A model generated the notes under the pieces. That model worked only from the letters and a program-made list of their open reading frames with translations. It was not told where the DNA came from and searched no databases. From assembly GCA_041552055.1 (NCBI GenBank), contig JBFELO010000001.1, positions 45,625 through 109,624 on the forward strand: 64,000 bases of DNA, in the 5' to 3' direction. Shown here one piece after another: positions 51,589 through 60,510 of this stretch; positions within the stretch are counted from its first letter, which is position 1; every line of letters begins with the position of its first letter. Origin of the DNA: JBFELO01 sp041552055. GTDB lineage: Bacteria; Acidobacteriota; Thermoanaerobaculia; Thermoanaerobaculales; Sulfomarinibacteraceae. The position numbers were made by a program, and so were the translations under genes.

Positions 51589-52349
51589 TCCTGACCGAGC
51601 CCGCGAGCGACCTCGCTGATCCGTTCCCTGGTCTCCGGCTCAAACCAGCACTCGAGGAAGGTCTTTTCGTCCTCGGATCGGGTCTGCTGCATCTTCGACC
51701 AGGTGTCCGAGTACAGCGCTTCCTTGGTGGCGGCAAACGCCGATTTCGACTTCGATGCCAGCTGGCCGAGCTCGCGCTCGGCTGTCTCGATGACCTCGGT
51801 GGGCGACACGACGCGCTGCACCAGGGAGAGCTCCCGCGCGCGCCTGGCGTCATAGCCCTCGCCGCGCAGCACAAGATCCTCGACCACCGCCGGCCCGACC
51901 CGGGCCCGTAGCATCCGTAACGACCCGGTTGGCACGGGCACGCCGAGGTTGAGTTCGGCGAGCCCGAGCCGCGGACGGCCGGTTGCCATGATTCGAAGGT
52001 CGCACGCCAGCGCCAACTGGCAGCCGCCGGCCACCGCATGTCCCGCGATGGCGGCCGCGGTCGGACCCGGGTACGAGAACAGAGCGAGGATCGCGTCGTT
52101 AAACCGCGACAGGACCGCCGCCACCTCGTCTCGCTCGGCCGTCCCCAGGTGCTTCAGGTTCCACCCGGGAGAGAACACGGTGGGGTGCGACGAGGCGAGG
52201 ACGAAAGGTGGACCGCCGGCGCCCTTCAGATCGGCCATCTTCTCCACCAACGCGTCCAAGAGCTCGAGATCGAGTGCGTTCGCACCGTGATCCATGACCA
52301 GCAGGTGGGCTCCCCGTTCATGGTTGTGTCGCAGCACAGAATCAGCCAT
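51585..52349 (-). CDS. Enoyl-CoA hydratase/isomerase (crotonase) family protein
   Basis: A 254 aa crotonase-fold protein. Oxyanion-hole regions SSHPTVFSPGWNLKHLG and AIAGHAVAGGCQLALACDLRIM are clear. Of the two Glu residues used by hydratases, the first position (GGGCE in hydratases) is Gln here and the second is kept (LGLAELNLGV). That pattern, with AGGC-x-LAL-x-CD-x-RIM, is closer to delta3,delta2-enoyl-CoA isomerases than to hydratases. It overlaps pdxT by eight bases and the next gene by four. No other beta-oxidation gene is nearby. Confidence 0.8.
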   Translation of the reverse strand: MADSVLRHNHERGAHLLVMDHGANALDLELLDALVEKMADLKGAGGPPFVLASSHPTVFSPGWNLKHLGTAERDEVAAVLSRFNDAILALFSYPGPTAAAIAGHAVAGGCQLALACDLRIMATGRPRLGLAELNLGVPVPTGSLRMLRARVGPAVVEDLVLRGEGYDARRARELSLVQRVVSPTEVIETAERELGQLASKSKSAFAATKEALYSDTWSKMQQTRSEDEKTFLECWFEPETRERISEVARGLGQE

Positions 52350-52923
52350 CTCCGCCCTCCGCGAGCTCGCAAAACATCCGATGCACCCTGCCGTCGCTGG
52401 TCAGTTCGGGATGAAAGGTGGCTCCCACGACGCGCCCTTGACGAACCAGCACGGCTTCCTCTCCCGACCTGCCAAGGGTCTTCACGTCGCTGCCCTGGCG
52501 CGTGATCCGTGGCGCCCGAATGAACACGGCCTCCATCGACCCGGGCTCGCCAAGCTCGTCGTCCACCTCGATCGGCACGATCGTCGAGTGGATCTGCCGC
52601 CCATACGCGTTGCGAACGACGTCCACATCGAGCAGTCCGAGGCTTGGCTGATCCGGCTCGACGTGACTGGCCAGCAGGATCAAACCGGCACAGATGCCCA
52701 ACACCGGCATCCCTGTCCGAATACGTTCGGCTATCAGATCATCGAGCCGTTCCGGCTCCATCAGTCGCAGCATGGCGGTGGACTCCCCGCCCGGAACCAC
52801 GAGCGCGTCCGCACGCTCGAGCGCGGCCGCTGTCCTCACCGGCAGAACCTCGACCCCGAGGGGCGTCAGCATCACCCCGTGTGCGAGCCAATCACCCTGC
52901 AGGGCCAGTACCCCGACCTGCAT
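52342..52923 (-). CDS. pdxT: PdxT, glutaminase subunit of PLP synthase
   Basis: Class I glutamine amidotransferase that supplies ammonia to PdxS (193 aa). Starts MQVGVLALQGDWLAHG; catalytic Cys78 in LGICAGLILLA and the His-Glu pair in ATFHPEL are present, plus VVPGGESTAM. ATG 52923 overlaps the pdxS stop by one base (TGATG). Confidence 0.96.
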   Translation of the reverse strand: MQVGVLALQGDWLAHGVMLTPLGVEVLPVRTAAALERADALVVPGGESTAMLRLMEPERLDDLIAERIRTGMPVLGICAGLILLASHVEPDQPSLGLLDVDVVRNAYGRQIHSTIVPIEVDDELGEPGSMEAVFIRAPRITRQGSDVKTLGRSGEEAVLVRQGRVVGATFHPELTSDGRVHRMFCELAEGGDG

Positions 52924-53810
52924 CACCACCCTCGACGCGACAGCATCTCCTCGGGCGTCAGTTTACCGGCCTCCAGCCCGGACATTGCCTCCTGCAGGTC
53001 TGCCGAGACCTCGACCAGGCGGCGTGGGTCCTGCCAATGGGTCACGGACTGCACGATGGCGCGAGCCCGGTGCTCCGGGTCAGACGACTTGAAGATGCCG
53101 GAACCCACGAACACCGACTCGGCGCCGAGCATCATACAGAGCGCGGCGTCGGCCGGTGTCGCAACACCACCAGCCGCGAAGTTGGGGACCGGCAGCCGAC
53201 CGTTTTCCGCAACCCAGCAGACGAGGTCGTACGGCGCCTGGAGCTCCTTGGCGTGCGCCATGAGCTCGTGTTCATCGAGGATGGTCAACACGCGGATCTG
53301 ACGCTGCACGGCCCGCAGGTGCCGCACTGCCTCGACGATGTCTCCCGACCCGGCTTCGCCCTTGGTGCGGATGAGCGCAGCACCCTCACCGATTCGCCGC
53401 AGCGCCTCCCCGAGATTGCGGCAGCCGCACACGAACGGCACCGTGAACGGGTGTTTGTTGACGTGGTTCTCTTCGTCCGCCGGGGTCAGGACCTCGCTCT
53501 CGTCGATGAAGTCCACCTCGAGCGCTTCGAGCATCTTGGCTTCCGCGACGTGACCGATGCGGCACTTGGCCATCACCGGGATGTCGACCTTGTCCTGGAT
53601 CTCGCGGATCTTCTCCACTGCGGCCATACGTGCGACTCCGCCCTGAACGCGAATGTCGGCCGGCACGCGCTCCAGCGCCATAACCGCCACCGCACCCGCG
53701 TCCTCTGCGATCTGCGCTTGCTCTGCCGAGGTGACGTCCATGATGACGCCGCCCTTGAGCTGGTCCGCGAACCCGACCTTGACGCGTAATTGATCGCTTC
53801 CTTCCGTCAT
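52923..53810 (-). CDS. pdxS: PdxS, pyridoxal 5'-phosphate synthase subunit
   Basis: Builds PLP from ribose 5-phosphate, glyceraldehyde 3-phosphate and ammonia as a dodecamer with PdxT (295 aa). Schiff-base Lys82 lies in PVMAKCRIGH and the second lysine in IRTKGEAGSGDIVEA; MDVTSAEQAQIAEDAGA is near the N-terminus. ATG 53810 with GGAGG upstream is chosen over ATG 53843. Confidence 0.97.
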   Translation of the reverse strand: MTEGSDQLRVKVGFADQLKGGVIMDVTSAEQAQIAEDAGAVAVMALERVPADIRVQGGVARMAAVEKIREIQDKVDIPVMAKCRIGHVAEAKMLEALEVDFIDESEVLTPADEENHVNKHPFTVPFVCGCRNLGEALRRIGEGAALIRTKGEAGSGDIVEAVRHLRAVQRQIRVLTILDEHELMAHAKELQAPYDLVCWVAENGRLPVPNFAAGGVATPADAALCMMLGAESVFVGSGIFKSSDPEHRARAIVQSVTHWQDPRRLVEVSADLQEAMSGLEAGKLTPEEMLSRRGW

Positions 53811-53881
53811 CCCTGTCCTCCATGGGGTCTCGCCCTCGGTCATTGTACACAGCAGGGGCGTTCATCCCCTCCGCGGCCAGA

Positions 53882-54442
53882 TCACGGCTCCTGCAGGCGC
53901 CGCAACCGAAGCAACGCACAGGCGTTGATCACAATGTGTGCCGCAGCCGCCGCGGGATACCCTGCTCCGTCGCACAGCAGTCCCAACACCACCCCGAGCG
54001 CGAATGCGATCACCGGCCACAGCCACAGCCGTCGGTCGGGTACGAGGTGCAACAGGGCGAACAGTCCGGCCGCCGGGAGCAACCCGATCACCGGCTGCAA
54101 CAGCGCCCGCAACAGGGCCTCTTCCGCGAGGCCGGACAGAACCGCCACGGCAACCGCATCACTGATGGTCCATCCACGCACGAGACGTTGTTGAAACCAC
54201 TGCAACTCGAGCAGTGGTGGGAGCTCTCGCACGAACCACAACACGAGGCTGCTACCGAGACCGGCACCCACACCAAGCGCCAGCGAGGCCGCGGGGGCGA
54301 TTGTCGGCACCAGCGCCTGGATCGGTCCGCCCCCTCGAAAGGAGAGCCCGACGATCGCGATCAGGCCGAGGACACCCTCCTGATGCAGGAGGGCCACCGC
54401 TCTGACCGGCTGCGGATCGGACAGGCGGGAATCTGGCACCCC
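53882..54442 (-). CDS. CPBP-family intramembrane metalloprotease
   Basis: About 186 aa from GTG 54442; the longer frame runs inside gyrA and reads as Arg-rich noise. Several membrane segments contain the CPBP/CAAX motifs: EEALLR (EExxxR), FALLHL (FxxxH) and HIVINA (HxxxN). It lacks the first helices of larger members. Substrate unknown. It lies 34 bases after gyrA. Confidence 0.75.
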   Translation of the reverse strand, partial: GVPDSRLSDPQPVRAVALLHQEGVLGLIAIVGLSFRGGGPIQALVPTIAPAASLALGVGAGLGSSLVLWFVRELPPLLELQWFQQRLVRGWTISDAVAVAVLSGLAEEALLRALLQPVIGLLPAAGLFALLHLVPDRRLWLWPVIAFALGVVLGLLCDGAGYPAAAAAHIVINACALLRLRRLQEP

Positions 54443-54476
54443 TACGCTCGGTGAGACTTCCGGTCCGGGTGCTTCA

Positions 54477-56984
54477 TCACGTCGCGGCGCTGTCGGACGC
54501 CGCCTCCTCGCCGTTCTCCTCGCCGTTCTCCTCCTCCTCGGCGAGCTTGGCGACCGAGACGACTCGGTCACCGTCGTCGAGCCGGATAACGCGGACTCCT
54601 TGGGTCGACCGCCCGATGCGCCGGATCTCGTCGACGTTCATCCGAATCACCATGCCGCCCTCGGTCAGCAGCAGCACCTGATCGTTCTCATGAACGTGCC
54701 GGATGCCGGCCACGGCACCGTTCTTCTCGGTCAACTGGATCAGCTTCAGGCCGTAGCCACCCCGCTTCTGAATGCGAAACTCATCGACCGCGGTCCGTTT
54801 GCCGAACCCGAGATCGGTGACGACCAGAATGTCACTCTGGTCGGTGGGATCGACGGTCGCGACCTCCTCCACCCAGTCCCCGTCGCGGAGGTTGATTCCC
54901 CGCACGCCCGCGGTCGTCCGGCCCATCGGCCGCGCCTGGCTTTCCTCGAACCGGATGCCCATCCCGTGGTGGGTCCCCATGAACACGTGGCGGTCCCCCG
55001 TGGTCAGGTGGACCGACAGCAAATCGTCGCCCTCGTTGATCGCAACCGCTCGCAGGCCGTTGGACCGGATGTTGGCATACTCGGCGAGGGCGGTGCGTTT
55101 CACCCTGCCCTTGCGGGTCGCAAACAACAGGTACGAGCCCTCGTGGTTGGAGAAATCCCGGATTGCCAGCAGTGCTGCAATACGTTCGTCCTTCTCCACC
55201 GGCAGCAGGTTGATGAGCGCGCGGCCGCGCGCGTTCGGCCCGACGTCCGGCAGCTCGTGCACCTTGCGTGCGAAGACCCTCCCGGCGGTGGTGAAGAACA
55301 ACAGGGTCGCGTGCGTCGACGCGACGAACAGCTTCCACACCTCGTCCTCGGTCTTGGTGGCCATGCCGCGGCGTCCTCGGCCCCCGCGGCGCTGCGCCCG
55401 GTAGGCCGCCAACGCCGATCGTTTGATGTAGCCGCCGCGCGACACCGTGATCACCATCTCCTCTTCGGCGATCAGGTCCTCCACCGAGATTTCTCCCAGG
55501 TCGGCAATGATCTCCGTGCGACGCTCGTCGCCGTACTGTTCTTTGATCTTGGACAGCTCTTCGACCACGATGTCGAGCACCATGTCCTCGGACTCGAGGA
55601 CCGCGGTGAAGTGGGAGATCTGCCTCTTGATGTCCTGGTATTCCTCGATGATCTTGTCTCGTTCGAGCCCTGTCAGGCGCTGCAACCGCATGTCCAGAAT
55701 CGCCTGTGCTTGCGGCTGACTCAAACCAAACTGGGCCTGCAATTCAGCGTTGGCGGCGGCAGGATCCGGCGCGGCGCGGATCAGCTCGATCACCCGGTCG
55801 AGGTTGTCGAGCGCCACCACGAGCCCCTCGAGAATGTGCGCTCGTTCGTTGGCCCGGGCGAGGTCGTACTGCGTGCGCCGGACCACGACCTCTTTTCGAT
55901 GATCTATGAAGTGTTGAAGCAACTCCCGCAGCGTGAAGACCTGCGGCCGGTTGTTGAGCACACCCAGCAGGATGATCCCGAACGTGGCCTGCATCTGAGT
56001 GAGCTTGTACAGGTTGTTGAGCACGACCTCCGGTATGGCATCGCGTTTGAGCTCGATCACCATTCGAATGCCGTCCCGATCTGACTCGTCGCGGAGATCG
56101 GCGATGCCCTCGAGTCGCTTGGCCTGGACCAGCGACGCGATCTGCTCCACGAGGCGCGCTTTGTTCACCTGATAGGGCAGCTCGTTGACGATGATGGCCG
56201 CCCGCTTTCCGCGTTCCGCCTCTTCGATCGCCGCCCGAGCTCGCATCTGGATGATGCCGCGGCCCGTTGTGTAGGCGTCGTAGATCCCCTTGCGACCGTG
56301 GATGAATGCGGCGGTGGGAAAGTCCGGGCCGGGGACGATCTTCAGCAGGTCGCCTTCCGGCAGCGCGGGCTGCCGGGCGACCGCGATGCAGGCGTCGACG
56401 ATCTCGCGGAGGTTGTGGGGAGGGATGTTGGTCGCCATTCCCACCGCAATGCCCGACGAGCCGTTGACCAAGAGGTTCGGCAGCCGCGCCGGCAACAGCA
56501 CCGGCTCCTTCATCGATCCGTCGTAGTTGGGGACCCAGTCGACCGTCTCCTTGCCGATGTCGTCGCCGAGCATCTCCTCGGCGAGACGGGTCAGCCTGAT
56601 TTCGGTGTAACGCATCGCCGCCGGTGCATCGCCGTCCACCGAGCCGAAGTTGCCCTGGCCGTCGACCAGGATGTACCGCATCGAGAATTCCTGCGCCATG
56701 CGCACCGCGGTGTCGTAGATCGCTCCCTCGCCGTGCGGGTGGTACTTGCCCATTACGTCGCCGACGATCCTGGCCGACTTCTTGTGTGGACGAGAGGCGG
56801 TGTTCGAGCCCTCCCACATGCCGAACAGAATCCGGCGGTGCACCGGCTTCATGCCGTCCCGCACGTCGGGCAGGGCGCGGCCGATGATCACCGACATTGC
56901 GTAGTCGAGGTAGGAGCTCTTCAGCTCCTCCTCGATCGTCACTGGGACTCGGTCCCCCCCTGAGTACAGCTCGTGTTCGGTCAT
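54477..56984 (-). CDS. gyrA: DNA gyrase subunit A
   Basis: Breakage-reunion subunit, 835 aa. Catalytic Tyr126 in AAMRYTEIRL, GyrA box QRRGGRGRRGM marking true gyrase rather than Topo IV, six-bladed C-terminal beta-pinwheel repeats, and an acidic tail (EEEENGEENGEEAASD). The quinolone-interaction stretch reads YHPHGEGAIYDT: the positions equivalent to E. coli Asp82/Ser83 are Glu86/Gly87. The ATG directly follows the gyrB stop. Confidence 0.98.
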   Translation of the reverse strand: MTEHELYSGGDRVPVTIEEELKSSYLDYAMSVIIGRALPDVRDGMKPVHRRILFGMWEGSNTASRPHKKSARIVGDVMGKYHPHGEGAIYDTAVRMAQEFSMRYILVDGQGNFGSVDGDAPAAMRYTEIRLTRLAEEMLGDDIGKETVDWVPNYDGSMKEPVLLPARLPNLLVNGSSGIAVGMATNIPPHNLREIVDACIAVARQPALPEGDLLKIVPGPDFPTAAFIHGRKGIYDAYTTGRGIIQMRARAAIEEAERGKRAAIIVNELPYQVNKARLVEQIASLVQAKRLEGIADLRDESDRDGIRMVIELKRDAIPEVVLNNLYKLTQMQATFGIILLGVLNNRPQVFTLRELLQHFIDHRKEVVVRRTQYDLARANERAHILEGLVVALDNLDRVIELIRAAPDPAAANAELQAQFGLSQPQAQAILDMRLQRLTGLERDKIIEEYQDIKRQISHFTAVLESEDMVLDIVVEELSKIKEQYGDERRTEIIADLGEISVEDLIAEEEMVITVSRGGYIKRSALAAYRAQRRGGRGRRGMATKTEDEVWKLFVASTHATLLFFTTAGRVFARKVHELPDVGPNARGRALINLLPVEKDERIAALLAIRDFSNHEGSYLLFATRKGRVKRTALAEYANIRSNGLRAVAINEGDDLLSVHLTTGDRHVFMGTHHGMGIRFEESQARPMGRTTAGVRGINLRDGDWVEEVATVDPTDQSDILVVTDLGFGKRTAVDEFRIQKRGGYGLKLIQLTEKNGAVAGIRHVHENDQVLLLTEGGMVIRMNVDEIRRIGRSTQGVRVIRLDDGDRVVSVAKLAEEEENGEENGEEAASDSAAT

Positions 56985-59378
56985 TTAAATATCCAGGTTG
57001 CGCGCCTCGAGTGCGTTGTCCTCGATGAAGCGCCGCCGCGGTTCCACCGCGTCGCCCATCAACACCGTGAACAGCTCGTCGGCCTTGGCCGCGTCCTCGA
57101 CGGTCACCTGGAGCAGCCGTCGCTTCTCCGGGTCCATCGTGGTCTCCCACAGCTGCTGCGGATTCATCTCGCCGAGCCCCTTGTAGCGCTGGATGTTGAG
57201 GCCTTTCTTGGCGACCTCGTAGACGTGTGATACCAGATCGCTCAGAGTCTCGAGGGTCGAGCGTTCCCCGTTGCGCTCGAGGTGGTACGGTCCCACGCGG
57301 AGTGGCGCGATTCGCGCCAACTGCTGCTTGGCGCGCCGGAAGTGGCCGCTGTCGGTCAGGACCCGGCCGAGCCGGACCTCCCAGCCTCGCCCGTTGAAGC
57401 CGACGCGACACACCACCTCCGAAACCCCGTGCTCCTCGTCGAACTCGACCCGAACGTTCTCGTACCCGAGGTCCTCGAGCTCGGTCGCGAGAGCGGTGGC
57501 GTAGGCCTCGGTCCCGGGGGACAAATCGTTCCCCTCGGTGAGGTCCAGCGCGGCCATCACGACATCCGCCGGCCAGCCGCGACGTTCGAGCTGGGCGAGG
57601 GTGCGGTGCCAGGCCTCTGCCGCCAGGACCGCCGAGCGAAGGTCGTCACCGGTGAGGTCGATTCCGGTGGCGCCGAGCACGAGGATGCACTCGTCGGCAA
57701 TCCGGTCGAGCAGGAACTTCGACAGCTCGTCGTCGTCCTTGAGATAGACTTCTCTCTTCTTGCGCGAGACCTTGTACAGCGGCGGCTGCGCGATGAACAG
57801 GTGGCCTCGCTCGACGAGCTCCCGCATCTGCCGGTAAAAGAACGTCAGCAGCAGGATGCGGATGTGCGAACCGTCCACGTCCGCATCCGTCATGATGATG
57901 ATCTTGTGGTAGCGGACCCGAAGAGGGTCGAACTCCTCCTTGCCGATTCCGGTGCCGAGGCACTGGATCAGCGCGCGGATCTCTTCGGATGCCAGCATGC
58001 GGTCGAAGCGGGCCTTCTCGACGTTCAGGATCTTGCCCCGGAGCGGCAGGATCGCCTGGAACCTCCGATCGCGCCCCTGCTTGGCCGACCCGCCGGCGGA
58101 GTCTCCCTCGACGATGAAAATCTCGGCCTGCGCCGGATCCTGCTCCGAGCAGTCTGCGAGCTTGCCCGGAAGCGTCGAATTCTCGAGCGCGCTCTTGCGC
58201 CGCGTCAGCTCGCGCGCCTTGCGCGCAGCCTCGCGAGCGCGGGCGGCCTCGAGACACTTCGAGATCACGACCCTGGCGACCGCTGGGTTCTCCTCCAAGT
58301 AGGTGCTCAGTGTCTCGTTGACGACGGATTCGACCCAGCCCTTGACGTTGGACGACACCAACTTGTCCTTGGTCTGGCTGCTGAAACGCGGCTCCCGTAT
58401 TCGGACCGCGATGATCGCCGTCAAACCCTCTCGGACATCCTCACCCGCCAGGTTCTCCTTCATGCCCTTCAACAGGTTGTGCTTCTGGGCGTAGGCGTTG
58501 ATCGTGCGCGTCAGCGCCGCACGGAAACCCGACAGGTGGGTGCCGCCGTCGCGGTTGTACACGGTATTGGTGAAGGCGAGCACGTTTTCGCTGTAGCCGT
58601 CATGCCACAGCAGCGAGACCTCCACGTGCTCCCCGGCCTCGTTGCTATCGTGGAGGTAGATCGGGTCGTTGTGGAGGTTCGTCTTGGCCCGGTTGAGATA
58701 TCGCGCGAACTCCCTCAACCCACCGTCGAAGGTGAAGGACTCTCGCCGCTCGGTGATCTCGTCTTCAAACTCGATATTAACACCTGAATTGAGAAAAGCC
58801 AGTTCTCGAAGATGTCTTACAAGAAGATCTGGATGGAACTCGAGAACGGAGAAGATCTCCGGGTCGGGCTTGAAGCTGATGATCGTGCCGGTCTTCTGGC
58901 TCCTTCCCACCACGGCCAGCGGGCCGTCCGGGACACCACGAACGTAGGTTTGCTCCCACACCTGGCCATCGCGAATGATTTCCAGCCGGAGCCACTCGGA
59001 CAGGAAGTTGACCACGCTGACGCCGACGCCGTGGAGGCCGCCGGACACCTTGTACGAGTTGCTGTCGAACTTCCCGCCGGCGTGGAGCTCGGTCATGATC
59101 ACTTCGGCCGCGGCCCGGCCGGACTCGCGGTGCTCGTCGACCGGTATCCCGCGGCCGTTGTCCGTCACTGTGACGGTATGGTCGGCGTGTACGGTAACCG
59201 TGATGTGGTCACAAAACCCGCCCTGGGCCTCATCGATGGAGTTGTCCACGACCTCCCAGACCATATGGTGGAGACCGGAGATGTCGTCGACGTCCCCGAT
59301 GTACATCCCGGGGCGTTTGCGAACCGCCTCCTGTCCCTTCAGGACCTTGATGTTTTCGGCGGTGTAAGCCTCTGTCAA
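56985..59378 (-). CDS. gyrB: DNA gyrase subunit B
   Basis: ATPase subunit, 797 aa, with the long Toprim-inserted form also found in E. coli. GHKL motifs (EVVDNSIDEAQGG, NGRGIPVD, GGLHGVGVSVVN), Toprim EGDSAGGSAKQGRDR and DADVDGSHIR, and C-terminal RYKGLGEMNPQQLWETTM are present. I choose TTG 59378: GGGAGG lies five bases before it and it stands one base after the recF stop, giving MTEAYTAENIKVLKG. ATG 59402 inside recF is the alternative (805 aa). Confidence 0.95.
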   Translation of the reverse strand: MTEAYTAENIKVLKGQEAVRKRPGMYIGDVDDISGLHHMVWEVVDNSIDEAQGGFCDHITVTVHADHTVTVTDNGRGIPVDEHRESGRAAAEVIMTELHAGGKFDSNSYKVSGGLHGVGVSVVNFLSEWLRLEIIRDGQVWEQTYVRGVPDGPLAVVGRSQKTGTIISFKPDPEIFSVLEFHPDLLVRHLRELAFLNSGVNIEFEDEITERRESFTFDGGLREFARYLNRAKTNLHNDPIYLHDSNEAGEHVEVSLLWHDGYSENVLAFTNTVYNRDGGTHLSGFRAALTRTINAYAQKHNLLKGMKENLAGEDVREGLTAIIAVRIREPRFSSQTKDKLVSSNVKGWVESVVNETLSTYLEENPAVARVVISKCLEAARAREAARKARELTRRKSALENSTLPGKLADCSEQDPAQAEIFIVEGDSAGGSAKQGRDRRFQAILPLRGKILNVEKARFDRMLASEEIRALIQCLGTGIGKEEFDPLRVRYHKIIIMTDADVDGSHIRILLLTFFYRQMRELVERGHLFIAQPPLYKVSRKKREVYLKDDDELSKFLLDRIADECILVLGATGIDLTGDDLRSAVLAAEAWHRTLAQLERRGWPADVVMAALDLTEGNDLSPGTEAYATALATELEDLGYENVRVEFDEEHGVSEVVCRVGFNGRGWEVRLGRVLTDSGHFRRAKQQLARIAPLRVGPYHLERNGERSTLETLSDLVSHVYEVAKKGLNIQRYKGLGEMNPQQLWETTMDPEKRRLLQVTVEDAAKADELFTVLMGDAVEPRRRFIEDNALEARNLDI

Positions 59379-59379
59379 C

Positions 59380-60504
59380 TCAACCTCCCGTCCCCGTGGC
59401 ATAACCGGAGCTTTGACCGCGGTTCATTCTGAGGGTGTAGCTGCTCGCCACCAGCGGGCCCACCGCCTCGGGCCGCGCACTCGACAGGAACAACTGGCGC
59501 TCACCGAACAGTTCGTCACTCAGCCTCGCGAATACCTCTCGGTCGAGTTCTGCATCCACGTCGTCGATCACTACCGGCAGGGGTTCGCCTCGACTCTGCT
59601 CTACCGTCCCCACTGCAGCCAGGAGAAGCGCGGTAGCGACCACCTTTGTCTGCCCGGAACTCAGGACATCCCTGACCGGTCGGCCATCGGCGTCGAGGCG
59701 CACATCGTGGCGATGTGGTCCCTCCACGGTGGAGCCCACACGACGGTCGCGGGCCCGAGTCTCATTATACCTTTTTCGGTATGATTCCTCCACTATCTCC
59801 CGCGATTTCTGCAAATTGAGCCACGAGTCGGAGAGGTAGCGCAGGCTCACGTCCGGGAAGTTCTTCCCGCGGCACGCGCTGTAGCTCGAGGCAAACGCTG
59901 GCGCCAGCCGCGCAGCCGCCGCTTCGCGCCGCAAGGTGACCGCCGCGGCGGCACTCGCGAGACTGGCCTCCCAGGCCGCGAGCTCGTCGTCGGCCGCGTC
60001 CCTGGCAAGCGCGGCGTTCCGCTGCCGCAGGGCGCGCTGATACTGGCGGACCTCATCGAGGGTCGCCGGCGCGAGCAGGAATGCGTAGCGATCGAGAAAC
60101 CTGCGCCGCCGGATCGGCGGCCCGGTCACCACGAGTTGTTGCGCGGCCGTGATGGCGAACACGGGACAGATCCCGAGGTATGCCGCCGCGCCGCAGCGTT
60201 GTCCATCGATCTTGAGTTCGCGTGTCAGCGGCGGGCCAATCGAAACCGTCTGCTCCAGTCGCCGTCGACCACGAGCGCCGGTAATCTCGGCCGCGAGGTA
60301 GAACTCTCGTTCGCCGTGCCGGAAAAGGCCGTGCATCCGTCTGGTGCGGAAGGAGTACAGGGTCGTCAGGACGGAGATCGCCTCGAGGAGGTTGGTCTTC
60401 CCCTCGCCATTATCCCCCACGATGAGGTTGACTTCGGCGCTCCACTGAAGGGTGGTGTGCGCGAGGTTCCGAAAGTTCGTCGTCGTGAGGTTGAGCAGTC
60501 GCAA
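59380..60504 (-). CDS. recF: DNA replication and repair protein RecF
   Basis: SMC-like ATPase that helps load RecA at gaps (374 aa). Walker A GDNGEGKT (30-37), the RecF signature VLSSGQTKVVATALLLA, and Walker B PVVIDDVDAELD are present. It starts six bases after dnaN and its stop lies within the gyrB leader, so recF-gyrB translation is probably coupled. Confidence 0.96.
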   Translation of the reverse strand: MRLLNLTTTNFRNLAHTTLQWSAEVNLIVGDNGEGKTNLLEAISVLTTLYSFRTRRMHGLFRHGEREFYLAAEITGARGRRRLEQTVSIGPPLTRELKIDGQRCGAAAYLGICPVFAITAAQQLVVTGPPIRRRRFLDRYAFLLAPATLDEVRQYQRALRQRNAALARDAADDELAAWEASLASAAAAVTLRREAAAARLAPAFASSYSACRGKNFPDVSLRYLSDSWLNLQKSREIVEESYRKRYNETRARDRRVGSTVEGPHRHDVRLDADGRPVRDVLSSGQTKVVATALLLAAVGTVEQSRGEPLPVVIDDVDAELDREVFARLSDELFGERQLFLSSARPEAVGPLVASSYTLRMNRGQSSGYATGTGG

Positions 60505-60510
60505 GCAGGA

